A stretch of 64,000 nt of DNA from Macrostomum hystrix. Its lineage: Eukaryota; Platyhelminthes; Macrostomidae. This document shows, one piece after another, positions 1 through 8,957 of the stretch. The DNA is taken from assembly GCA_950097015.1 (NCBI GenBank), contig CATNEN010000001.1, positions 4,635,001 through 4,699,000 of the forward strand. Reading direction: 5' to 3'. The position numbers and the translations under genes are program-made. The first letter of the stretch is position 1; each line of letters opens with the position of its first letter. Below the pieces are notes generated by a model that was given only the letters and a program-made list of their open reading frames with translations, did not search any database and was not told the DNA's origin.

Positions 1-307
1 AGTCGGTCAACGTGTACTCAAGCACACTGCCATTAGTTGAATCTGTCACTTTAACAATAGCCCTGGAAGCTTCCATCAGTACAAACAGATCGGACGGAAA
101 TTCCGGGTGGGCGTGCTTCAGCATCAGATTGCCGGCCCAGCAGGCGTTGCGTCTGACAGCCTGATTGGCCACCTGTTGCAGGTGGCGCGACAGCTGGCCT
201 AGGTAGGCTAGGCCGCCGTCTTTGTTATTGTTGGCGATACGAGCGAACTCTGTTAGCAGATCGTGTAGGCTGAGATTGGCACCGATTTCAATGCCTTTGT
301 CCGATTG
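1..307 (-). CDS. AOX-like gene, exon 5 (FAD domain), runs off the window
   Basis: The acceptor is GTCCTCAG (AG 309-308). Using it gives ...PELYKLE-QSDKGIEIGANLSL in frame, exactly as in relatives where PEL is followed by a short strand and IGAxxxL. The exon reads on for 102 codons through VRRNACWAGNLMLKHAHPEF and DLFVLMEASRAIVKV to the window edge. WAGN takes the place of the common (A/G)GN FAD-site motif. An alternative acceptor at 356-355 was excluded because it shifts the frame. Confidence 0.88.
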
Positions 308-3300
308 CTGAGGACGAATTCGTTTGGGCAGATTGTTGAAGGATGCTTTGAAAACTGAGATTTTTAGAAGGAATCAGATTGGGAGAATGGTGAGGGGAGA
401 ATGTTAATGGGAGAATGGTGAGGGGAGAATGATAAGGGGCGAATGATGAGGGGAGAATGGTGAGGGGAGAGGGGAGAATGATGAGGGGAGAATGGTGAGG
501 GGAGAGTGGAGAATGATAAGGGGCGAATGATGAGGGGAGAATGGTGAGAGGAGAGGGGAGAATGATAAGGGGAGAATGGTGAAGGGAGAATGGTGAGGGG
601 AGAGGGGAGAATGATAAGGGGCGAATGATGAGGGGAGAATGGTGAGAGGAGAGGGGAGAATGATAAGGGGAGAATGGTGAGAAGAGAGGGGAGAATGATA
701 AGGGGAGAATGGTGAGGGGAGAATGGTGAGGGGAGAGGGGAGAATGATAAGGGGAGAATGATGAGGGGAGAATGGTGAGGGGAAAATGGCGAGGGGGGAA
801 TGGTGAGTGGAGAATAGTGAGTGGAGAATGATAAAAGGAGAGGGGAGAATGATGAGGGGAGAATGATATAAGGAGAATGATCAGGGGAGACTGTTAAAAG
901 GAGAATGATGAGGGGAGAATGATGAGGGGAGAATGATAAAGGAGAATGATGAGGGGACAATGATAAAAGGAGAATGATGAGGGGAGAATGATGAGGGGAG
1001 AATGGTGAGGGGAGAATGGTGAGGGGAGAGGGGAGAATGATAAGGGGAGAATGATGAGTGGAGAATAGTGAGTGGAGAATGATAAAAGGAGAGGGGAGAA
1101 TGATGAGGGGAGAATGATATAAGGAGAATGATCAGGGGAGACTGTTAAAAGGAGAATGATGAGGGGAGAATGATGAGGGGAGAATGATAAAGGAGAATGA
1201 TGAGGGGACAATGATAAAAGGAGAATGATGAGGGGAGAATGATGAGGGGAGAATGGTGAGGGGAGAATGGTGAGGGGAGAGGGGAGAATGATAAGGGGAG
1301 AATGATGAGTGGAGAATAGTGAGTGGAGAATGATAAAAGGAGAGGGGAGAATGATGAGGGGAGAATGATATAAGGAGAATGATCAGGGGAGACTGTTAAA
1401 AGGAGAATGATGAGGGGAGAATGATGAGGGGAGAATGATAAAGGAGAATGATGAGGGGACAATGATAAAAGGAGAATGATGAGGGGAGAATGATGAGGGG
1501 AGAATGGTGAGGGGAGAGTGGAGAATGATAAGGGGCGAATGATGAGGGGAGAATGGTGAGAGGAGAGGGGAGAATGATAAGGGGAGAATGGTGAGAGGAG
1601 AGGGGAGAATGATAAGGGGAGAATGGTGAGTGGAGAATAGTGAGTGGAGAATGGTGAGTGGAGAATGGTGAGTGGAGAATGGTGAGTGGAGAATGATGAG
1701 GGGAGAGGGGAGAATGATGAGGGGAGAATGATAAAAGGAGAGGGGAGAATGATGAGGGGAGAATGATAAAAGGAGAGGGGAGAATGATGAGGGGAGAATG
1801 GTGAGTGGAGAATGGTGAGTGGAGAATGGTGAGTGGAGAATGGTGAGTGGAGAATGATGAGGGGAGAATGATAAAAGGAGAGGGGAGAATGATGAGGGGA
1901 GAATGATAAAGGAGAATGATGAGGGGACAATGATAAAAGGAGAATGATGAGGGGAGAATGGTGAGGGGAGAGTGGAGAATGATAAGGGGCGAATGATGAG
2001 GGGAGAATGGTGAGAGGAGAGGGGAGAATGATAAGGGGAGAATGGTGAGAGGAGAGGGGAGAATGATAAGGGGAGAATGGTGAGGGGAAAATGGCGAGGG
2101 GGGAATGGTGAGTGGAGAATGGTGAGTGGAGAATAGTGAGTGGAGAATAGTGAGTGGAGAATGGTGAGTGGAGAATAGTGAGTGGAGAATAGTGAGTGGA
2201 GAATAGTGAGTGGAGAATGGTGAGTGGAGAATAGTGAGTGGAGAATAGTGAGTGGAGAATAGTGAGTGGAGAATGGTGAGTGGAGAATGGTGAGTGGAGA
2301 ATGGTGAGTGGAGAATAGTGAGTGGAGAATAGTGAGTGGAGAATGGTGAGTGGAGAATAGTGAGTGGAGAATAGTGAGTGGAGAATAGTGAGTGGAGAAT
2401 GGTGAGTGGAGAATGGTGAGTGGAGAATAGTGAGTGGAGAATAGTGAGTGGAGAATGGTGAGTGGAGAATAGTGAGTGGAGAATAGTGAGTGGAGAATAG
2501 TGAGTGGAGAATGGTGAGTGGAGAATGGTGAGTGGAGAATGGTGAGTGGAGAATGATGAGGGGAGAGGGGAGAATGATGAGGGGAGAATGATAAAAGGAG
2601 AGGGGAGAATGATGAGGGGAGAATGGTGAGTGGAGAATGGTGAGTGGAGAATGGTGAGTGGAGAATGGTGAGTGGAGAATGGTGAGTGGAGAATGGTGAG
2701 TGGAGAATGATGAGGGGAGAGGGGAGAATGATGAGGGGAGAATGATAAAAGGAGAGGGGAGAATGATGAGGGGAGAATGATAAAAGGAGAATGATAAGGG
2801 GAGAATGGTGAGGGGAGAGGGGAGAATGGAGGGAGAATAGTGAGGTGAGAATGGTGAGGCGCGGATGGAAGGGAAATATGGAAGGGAGAATGGCGAGGGG
2901 AGAAGGCAGAATAAAGTGGATGAAGACAGTAGGCTGACCTCTAGCTTGTAGAGCTCAGGCACATTCCGGATGTTAACATAGTGATCGGTGATGGCGTCCT
3001 CTTTGAAGATGCCGGCCGAGGTATTGCCGAAGACCAATCGATAATTGTCTGTTCGCAGTCTAGCCAGCAGAGCCAGAAGATCTTGCAGGCTGCCCGGGTT
3101 ATAAAACTTTTGACCCTTCCAGCCGCGAGCAACGGCAGCGAGGCCGGAGGTTGGCACTTTGCCAACTTTGCTCTTGCAGCAGCCGCGCTCCAGATCCTAA
3201 AAATAATATTTTTACAGCATTTAGCGTACATTGCTACTGATAAGTAGAGTTATTAAAAAAGCTATTTAATTTTTTTGGAGTCAAAGAAACTTAAATTTTT

Positions 3301-5932
3301 AATTCTGATATATTATTGACATTTTGTTGACTCCACGATCCCATTACGCAGCCGTTGCGCTCGTATTATCATGAAACGCATTGTTTCCCTTTAGGCTTTA
3401 GGATGAGATTCGAACTCGGGACCACTCGATTAAAACTCCAGACTTGCCTCAACCTCCAAGCAGCAGGTCTTGTCGCCGCTGTCACTGGCGAATCCTTTCA
3501 TAGCGTCCAGGATGGGCCTATAGCCTGTGCAGCGACAGATATTCCCGTCGAAAAAGTGCTCAACATCCAATTGAGTAGACTTTGGATTATCCCTTAGCTG
3601 GCTATAGGCTGTCATAACGAAGCCAGGCGAACAATAGCCACACTGGCTGCCGAATCCATCGGCTAGTTTAGCCTGTATCGGATGATAGCCAGACGGCTGG
3701 CGAGAGCCGCCGATGCCCTCGACGGTGATAATATGCCAACCAATCGCCGAATAGAGCGGAGTCAGGCACTGCAAATGTCAGGGCAGTTGCGGACAGCGAT
3801 AAGCATTATCTATAGAATTCAACTGTAGAGCCTCTATGAGGGACACATTATACTTCCAGAAAAAATAGTGATAAGATTAAAGCATGGCATGAACAGAGAG
3901 ACGCAGAGAAAGACAGTGAAAAACTCACTGTGTGCCTGTTTTATAAGATTTTGCTGTCAACCGTGGCAGAATGTAATTTCCAACTTTTGATAGAGACAAT
4001 TTTTATTTTCTTAACCAAGAAGTCTAATTACTGGCTAAAATCATGCAAGATAAGGATGCTAGTATATAGTAGGACTTCAGGCTGCTAGTTTTGGGACTTC
4101 AGGCTGCTAGTTTTGGGACTTCAGGCTGCTAGTTTTGGGACTTCAGGCTGCTAGTTTTGGGACTTCAGGATGCCAGTTTTGGGACTTCAGGATGCCAGTT
4201 TTGGGACTTCAGGATGCTAGTTTTGGGACTTCAGGATGCTAGTTTTGGGATTTCAGGCTGCTAGTTTTGGGACTTCAGGCTGCTAGTTTTGGGACTTCAG
4301 GCTGCTAGTTTTGGGACTTCAGGATGCTAGTTTTGGGATTTCAGGCTGCTAGTTTTGGGATTTCAGGATGCTAGTTTTGGGACTTCAGGATGCTAGTTTT
4401 GGGACTTCAGGATGCTAGTTTTGGGACTTCAGGCTGCCAGCTTTGGGACTTCAGGATGCTATGACAAGACTTCAGGATTTTTATTTTCTAACCTCAGTAT
4501 GACATGAAGTATGAATAGTATGTCTAGTTTGACTTCTAATTTAAGAATGACTTCGATATGCTAGTAGTGGACTTCTGGATCATAGTAGGGGACTTCAGGA
4601 TCATAGTAGGGGACTTCAGGATCATAGTAGGGGACTTCAGGATCATAGTAGGGGACTTGGGGATCCTGTGTGAGACAGGCCTCAGGAGGGTGAGACACGC
4701 TTCAGGAGGGTGTGAGACTGGCTTCAGTAGTAGTATGATTGGAAGCCGCTCGACCTACCGAGTTAACTGGCTTAGACAGGATCTCGCCAGTAGCCGGGTG
4801 CTTGTAGACAGCGCATACGGTGCAGCAGCCGCAGCCGGCTTCGCGGCACATCACCTTGGTGCCCTTCAGGTTGAGCACGTCGCGCAGAAAGTCGTTCAAT
4901 GTCATCTCCGGATCGCAGTCACGAGAAACTGCCATCAGATTTGTAACATTAATTAACAGTGGTAACATCAAATACAAGTATCCTGAAGTCCCCTACTTTG
5001 ACCCTGAAGTCCCCTACTATGATCCTGAAGTCCCCTACTATGATCCTGAAGTCCCCTACTATGATCCTGAAGTCCCCTACTATGATCCTGAAGTCCCCTA
5101 CTATGATCCTGAAGTCCCCTACTATGATCCTGAAGTCCCTACTATGATCCTGAAGTCCACTACTATGATCCTGAAGTCCCCTACTATGATCCTGAAGTCC
5201 CTACTAGTATCCTGAAGTCCCCTACTAGTATCCTGAAGTCCCTACTAGCATCCTGAAGTCCCCTACTTTAATCCTGAAGTCCCCTACTATGATCCTGAAG
5301 TCCCCTACTAGCATCCTGAAGTCCCCTACTATGATCCTGAAGTCCCCTACTAGCATCCTGAAGTCCCCTACTATGATCCTGAAGTCCCCTACTATGATCC
5401 TGAAGTCCACTACTATGATCCTGAAGTCCCCTACTATGATCCTGAAGTCCCCTACTATGATCCTGAAGTCCCCTACTAGTATCCTGAAGTCCCCTACTAG
5501 CATCCTGAAGTCCCCTACTAGTATCCTGAAGTCCTCGTCGTCATCGAGATATTCATCAAATCTAGTTGAAGATTCTGGTGGCAAGCGCAACTAACTTTGC
5601 TCTGTATAGTAATAATATAAACGATAAACCTCGTTGAATATCTCGACGATGCATATGTTCTGTCATTCTCGAAGTTGTTTCATTAGATAAAGCAGAAAAA
5701 TTTAGCATTTTCAAAGCGATTGGTTAAATATTTTAGGAGATACAGAAAAAATTATAATTTGGGTATTTATTTGGAATACCCCGTGGCTTTTCTACTATTA
5801 AAATTGAATTTCAACACAGAAACAAAGAAACTTATGGGAATTAAAATGCCAACAATTTGCTTCAACTTGCTTACTCTCATATCTCTTGTCATTGACAAAA
5901 AGAAACGGCTCGGTGTGCGTTGAAATCTCCAT
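1..5932 (-). CDS. Aldehyde oxidase / xanthine dehydrogenase family molybdo-flavoenzyme, 5' part (five exons, partial)
   Basis: This gene was assembled by hand from five minus-strand exons: 5932-5875, 4928-4759, 3768-3454, 3196-2939 and 307 to beyond position 1. All junctions are GT-AG and phases match (1,0,0,0), giving about 369 residues. Residues 20-76 form the plant-type [2Fe-2S] domain (C47, C52, C55, with C77 next). Residues 77-181 form the second [2Fe-2S] domain (C119, C122, C154, C156). Residues from about 210 on are the FAD domain, with LVFGNTSAGIF (235-245) and AGN...HPEFPSD (325-340). Family members oxidise aldehydes, N-heterocycles or purines with molybdopterin, two Fe-S clusters and FAD, usually as cytosolic homodimers. 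The usual length is about 1,300 residues, so the rest of FAD and the whole molybdenum domain lie left of the window. HPEFPSD favours an invertebrate aldehyde oxidase over a true xanthine dehydrogenase; this rests on remembered family features. Confidence 0.85.
372..2925. repeat. 14-bp minisatellite filling AOX intron 4
   Basis: The array has a 14-bp unit, on the plus strand AATGRTGAGKGGAG, with frequent half-unit (about 7-bp) insertions of GAGGGGA. The plus strand is almost all purine and G-rich; the AOX pre-mRNA carries the C/T-rich complement. Higher-order structure is visible. A 251-bp block containing the private variants GATATAAGG and GATCAGGGGAGACTG recurs at about 865, 1116 and 1367, and 2110-2550 is a nearly pure run of GGAGAATAGTGAGT-type units. 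The right end (2820-2925) is degenerate. The array makes up nearly all of a 2,631-nt intron. Confidence 0.95.
2939..3196 (-). CDS. AOX-like gene, exon 4 (linker and start of FAD domain)
   Basis: The exon follows acceptor TTATTTTTAG (AG 3198-3197) and ends at donor GAG|GTCAGC (GT 2938-2937), phase 0 at both ends. It begins with a Cys-rich linker (DLERGCCKSK), then GQKFYNPGSLQDLLALLARL and YRLVFGNTSAGIF. The last segment matches the FAD pyrophosphate-binding loop (LVxGNTxxGI) of the family, and NIRNVPEL is the usual following beta-strand. The open frame runs on past 2939 only because the intron minisatellite has few stops; the donor and the join to exon 5 define the end. Confidence 0.88.
3197..3453 (-). 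other. AOX intron 3 (257 nt, no array)
   Basis: This is the only AOX intron in the window without a minisatellite. It is AT-rich near the acceptor. It holds an isolated tRNA-like B box on the minus strand (GAGTTCGAATCTC, about 3408-3420) with only three of five T-stem pairs and no matching A box, so at most a fragment of a tRNA-derived SINE. Confidence 0.7.
3454..3768 (-). CDS. AOX-like gene, exon 3 (second [2Fe-2S] domain)
   Basis: The exon runs from acceptor TTTGCAG (AG 3770-3769) to donor GAG|GTTGAG (GT 3453-3452), 315 nt in phase 0. It begins with Cys77, the fourth ligand of cluster 1, followed by LTPLYSAIGWHIITVEGIG, then QCGYCSPGFVM (C119, C122) and GNICRCTGYRPILDAMK (C154, C156). These are the four ligands of the all-helical [2Fe-2S] domain next to the molybdenum cofactor. 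This is the most diagnostic exon of the gene. Confidence 0.92.
3769..4072 (-). other. AOX intron 2, part near the acceptor, no feature seen
   Basis: This is the 3' part of intron 2 on the minus strand, AT-rich single-copy-looking sequence ending in the TTTGCAG acceptor at 3769. No open frame, RNA gene or repeat could be supported. Confidence 0.6.
4073..4470. repeat. 22-bp minisatellite in AOX intron 2
   Basis: There are about 18 copies of a 22-bp unit starting GACTTCAGGMTGCTAGT and ending in TTTGG. Variants are mostly GCTG versus GATG and TTTT(G) changes. The first 17 bases are shared with the 21-bp unit of the arrays at 4562-4660 and, in reverse complement, 4976-5535, so the three arrays derive from one ancestral unit. 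Degenerate single units continue to about 4560. Confidence 0.95.
4562..4660 (+). repeat. 21-bp minisatellite, direct orientation, AOX intron 2
   Basis: There are about 4.5 units of a 21-bp repeat read on the plus strand as GGGGACTTCAGGATCATAGTA. About 82 bases (4577-4658) are perfectly periodic. The array lies about 100 nt past the exon 2 donor. It is the reverse complement of the larger array on the other side of exon 2. Between it and the exon (4660-4740) are three degenerate units of another short repeat containing CTTCAGGAGGGTG. Confidence 0.93.
4759..4928 (-). CDS. AOX-like gene, exon 2 (first [2Fe-2S] cluster)
   Basis: The exon runs from acceptor ATGGCAG (AG at 4930-4929) to donor GTAGGT (from 4758). 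It encodes residues 20-76, including DPEMTLNDFLRDVLNLKGTK and then CREAGCGCC, the C-x4-C-x2-C ligand set of the plant-type [2Fe-2S] cluster. Family members usually have a small residue between the last two cysteines (GCGAC); here it is Cys54, an extra cysteine next to a ligand. The exon is flanked on both sides by copies of the same 21-bp minisatellite in opposite orientation. Confidence 0.85.
4976..5535 (-). repeat. 21-bp minisatellite, inverted orientation, AOX intron 1
   Basis: There are about 26 units read on the plus strand as TCCTGAAGTCCCCTACTATG plus one base, the exact reverse complement of the unit at 4562-4660. Variants replace CTATGAT by CTAGTAT or CTAGCAT, the latter matching the 22-bp array of intron 2. 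A few units are 20 bp (one C lost). The array ends about 50 nt upstream of the exon 2 acceptor on the transcribed strand. Open frames across it on both strands (ILKSPTM, IIVGDFR) result from the 21-bp period. Confidence 0.95.
5536..5874 (-). other. AOX intron 1, donor-side part, no feature seen
   Basis: AT-rich sequence between the exon 1 donor (GTAAGC at 5874) and the minisatellite. An AATAAA is present on the minus strand at 5771-5766, but it lies inside the inferred intron and no gene end was tied to it. Nothing else could be supported. Confidence 0.5.
5875..5932 (-). CDS. AOX-like gene, coding exon 1
   Basis: The exon starts at ATG 5932-5930 and encodes 19 residues plus one base, including FLFVNDKRYE. 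This matches the first beta-strand of the ferredoxin-like fold, where family members carry a F-x-VNG type motif (here VND). It ends before a strong donor, GTAAGC, at 5874. The single leftover base A joins the phase-1 start of exon 2 to give Ile20 and the reading ...YE-I-SRDCDPEMTL, which aligns naturally with the family. It is too short to be picked out as a standalone open frame, and the evidence is the combination of motif, donor and phase. No upstream in-frame ATG is seen nearby. Confidence 0.75.
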
Positions 5933-7160
5933 CAGTCTATTTGTTGTAGTCAATATTGATAAATATTTCTTCTTTTGTTGACTTTGTTGGCACAGTTGCT
6001 GCGACTTTGTAAGCACTGGGAAAGGGTTGGAAAGAAAGTTGCTGCAAGCGAAACTCCTTTTTAGCCTGGTTTATATTGACCGTCTCAAGATATCCATTTG
6101 GCTTTTGATTTGCTACAGTGTGTTCTTGTTTTCTGTTTACTGCAAATATAGGGGGGTTAAAGGAAGGGTTGGATAGGCAGGGAGAGAGGGTGAGGAAAAT
6201 GTCTAACCCTACCCCCACCCATAGTCACGCGCTCTATATTCAATGTACATCCATCTAGCGAGCATGTACATTTTCGACTTTCTGTCCGATAATTAGTCGA
6301 GGCTCCAGCTCCACTAAAGTCTATAATGTACATCCAATTCCAAGACTAGGAGTAGGGGCTTGTTAGAGTACAAAGTGAATTTAAGGTTTTCTTTTTGATA
6401 AAGACGTTCGCATAGTGCCATAGTCCAATAAGAAATTACTGTAGGGGTATTAAAAAAGCAATTGACTATCAGATTATGGACGTGCACTCATATGACACTT
6501 AAATTAACTCAATTGAGTAATAAGGGTGACACTGCTAGTGCTGTCTATCGCGTTGTTGACTGAATGAATGACTAGCAGTGCATAGTAGGCCTCGAAAGCA
6601 AGAAAAAGCAGAGCGTTGTCTTATCTAAAAAAAGCATAACTCAAATTAGTAGGGTTTCTACTACTACTAACTAAATTAGTAGCAGATTTAATATCGATTC
6701 AAGTATTAATAACTAGTATCAGTATCAGAGTCGCTGTCCAATCCAAGACGCCGGCGTGCTTTAACAGCAGCCGCTCTTCTTTGTGTTTTGCTTCTTTCAA
6801 CAATGCAAGAAAGACTTGTAATAAAAGAAAATAAGAAAGGCGAGAGGCTAAGAATCTAAAAACTTGGTCTGTTTTCTCTCTGCCACTCTCTGTACAAACT
6901 CTCCGCCTCTCTCTCTACCACTATAGGTCATAGACAGCTTCTCCGAGTCGCCGGTAGTAAATCAAGTGACCATAGCGGGTGTAAAATTCTGGAGTCAAAA
7001 CCGTCTATGGCCACTCTGCAGCCAGCGGGTTTTTTCAGAGTATTCGCATGCCGGGTTAAAGTGGCTTTTCTGAAGTTCTTTTACAACTTGTAATTCGCTT
7101 TTGAGTGATTAAAGGAAACAATAATTCGCTGCTGTGCCTGTGTCAGCACTTTTACACCTT
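5933..7160. other. 5' flank of the AOX-like gene
   Basis: This stretch should hold the AOX 5' UTR and promoter. No clear TATA box was seen. A good splice acceptor with a long pyrimidine tract on the minus strand (ending TATATTTGCAG, AG 6141-6140) lies 200 nt upstream of the ATG and could end a 5' UTR intron or be a trans-splice site; that is inference. The word AATGTACATCCA occurs twice (about 6241 and 6328) and AAATTAGTAG twice (near 6644 and 6672). Apart from a weak candidate exon at 6706-6801, nothing gene-like could be supported. Confidence 0.4.
6706..6801 (-). CDS. Possible 3'-terminal exon of an unknown gene
   Basis: On the minus strand a short frame reads a basic stretch (KTQRRAAAVKARRRLGL) followed by an acidic tail (DSDSDTDTSY) and TAA at 6708-6706. 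The stretch is GC-richer than its surroundings, and ATTAAA lies 15-20 nt past the stop (6691-6686). A pyrimidine-rich acceptor-like site ending in CAAG lies upstream. The family was not recognised. No other exons were found between here and the septin gene, and a second frame over the same bases is also open, so this may be chance or a pseudogene fragment. Confidence 0.2.
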   Translation of the reverse strand, partial: VERSKTQRRAAAVKARRRLGLDSDSDTDTSY

Positions 7161-7164
7161 AACA

Positions 7165-8275
7165 CTTTTGCTGCGATTCTAGCTACAGCTCTTGCTGCGA
7201 TTCTAGCTACAGCTATTGCTGCGATTCTAGCTTCGATTCTAGCTACAGCCCTTGCTGCGATTCTAGCTTCGATTCTAGCTACAGCCCTTGCTGCGATTCA
7301 AGCTACAGCCCTTGCTGCGATTCTAGCTACAGCCCTTGCTGCGATTCTAGCTACAGCGTTTGCTGTGGTTCTAGCTAAAGCCCTTGCTGCGATTCTAGCT
7401 ACAGCGTTTGCTATGATTCTAGCTAAAGCCCTTGCTGCGATTCTAGCTACACCCCTTGCTGCGATTATAGCTACAGCTCTTGCTGCGATTCTAGCTACAG
7501 CTCTTGCTGCGATTCTAGCTACTGCTCTTGCTGCGATTCTAGCTACAGCTCTTGCTGCGATTCTAGCTACTGCTCTTGCTGCGATTCTAGCTACTGCTCT
7601 TGCTGCGATTCTAGCTACAGCTATTGCTGCGATTCTAGCTTCGATTCTAGCTAAAGCCCTTGCTGCGATTCTAGCTTCGATTCTAGCTACAGCCCTTGCT
7701 GCGATTCTAGCTTCGATTCTAGCTACAGCCCTTGCTGCGATTCTAGCTACAGCCCTTGCTGCGATTCTAGCTACAGCGTTTGCTGTGGTTCTAGCTAAAG
7801 CCCTTGCTGCGATTCTAGCTACAGCGTTTGCTATGATTCTAGCTAAAGCCCTTGCTGCGATTCTAGCTACACCCCTTGCTGCGATTATAGCTACAGCTCT
7901 TGCTGCGATTCTAGCTACAGCTCTTGCTGCGATTCTAGCTACAGCTCTTGCTGCGATTCTAGCTACTGCTCTTGCTGCGATTCTAGCTACTGCTCTTGCT
8001 GCGATTCTAGCTACTGCTCTTGTTGCGATTCTAGCTACAGCTCTTGCTGCGATTCTAGCTACAGCCCTTGCTACTGTTCTAGCTACAGCCCTTGCTGCGA
8101 TTCTAGCTAAAGCCCTTGCTGCGATTCTAGCTACTGCTCTTGTTGCGATTCTAGCTACAGCTCTTGCTGCGATTCTAGCTACAGCCCTTGCTACTGTTCT
8201 AGCTACAGCCCTTGCTGCGATTCTAGCTAAAGCCCTTGCTGCGATTCTAGCTACAGCCCTTGCTGCGATTGTAGA
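7165..8275. repeat. 24-bp minisatellite (TTCTAGCTACAGC family)
   Basis: There are about 46 units of 24 bp, on the plus strand GCTGCGATTCTAGCTACAGC followed by four more bases, with some 15-bp short units (GATTCTAGCTTC). A 420-bp block with private variants (GCTGTGGTTCTAG, GCTATGATTCTAG, CTACACCCCTTG) is duplicated: 7321-7480 recurs at 7741-7900. Near the right end a 120-bp block with CTACTGTTCTAG is duplicated. The plus strand is open for about 380 codons (AAILATAL octads) and the minus strand for about 350 (ARIAARAV). Both follow from the 24-bp period, and neither begins with ATG. Confidence 0.95.
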
Positions 8276-8957
8276 TTTGTAAATTTTAAAACATGCGAGT
8301 AGAATAGTAGAAATAGAAGTAGCAATCAAGATCTGTGTAATCACAAGATGCGTGGGATATTCTTAGAAAGATGAAACTGTACGCTAGATTTGCATTGTAT
8401 CTTTATTTTTTATGTTTTTTTAATCAAACACACTGCAAGTACATGAAAAATAATAATTGAAAAACGAAAGAATTTCAGCAAATATAAAAAATTTGTCTTC
8501 ATAGACGTGAGAAATTAGAAAAATAACACTTAGTTAAATTTTTACATGGCAACAAATTTTTTATTATTAGTGCGAACTGCACTACTCATGACTGAGTAGC
8601 CAAAGGTAACGTTTTAGTTCGTTTTAAATTGCACAAAGGTAGCATTACAAGTACTAAGCTGTATTTGTATGAGTGCAGAATTACTTTTCTGTTAACGCTT
8701 CATCGAAAAATTATTTGATTTAATTTTTTCCATGAAATCTGATCACTTGACTAGAAACTATCAAACAATAGCACAAAAATATAGCTGTTTATAATGAATA
8801 ACAAGAGATGATATGAAACTATAGAATCCCACAATCAAGCATTGATTTTATGACAGCTTAAACGAAACCTGGGTCCTTATAAATAAGTATCAGTTTGTTA
8901 CAGTCTAAAAAAACTAAAGAAAATAATCTATTTTAGATTTGGCAGACTGCAAACAGG
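8276..8957. other. AT-rich spacer, no feature seen
   Basis: AT-rich sequence between two arrays. No open frame with recognisable similarity, no tRNA-like fold and no tandem repeat was seen on either strand. Confidence 0.6.

Noticed and set aside
308-356. Alternative acceptor TCTCAG (AG 356-355) for AOX exon 5
   Set aside because: It adds 47 nt, which puts the FAD domain out of frame with exon 4. The AG at 309-308 keeps frame and alignment.
3400-3425. tRNA-like B box (GAGTTCGAATCTC, minus strand)
   Set aside because: Only three T-stem pairs form and the upstream region is coding exon, with no A box, so there is no tRNA gene.
5937-6139. Minus-strand frame behind a good acceptor (TATATTTGCAG) ending in TAG at 5939-5937
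   Set aside because: It ends five bases before the AOX start codon in a different frame and resembles no family I know; more likely 5' UTR sequence.
7134-8344. Long Ala/Leu/Ile-rich (plus) and Ala/Arg-rich (minus) open frames resembling helical antifreeze-type repeats
   Set aside because: Both strands are open at once because the 24-bp unit is a multiple of three and lacks stops. The plus frame has no ATG start and no flanking coding sequence.
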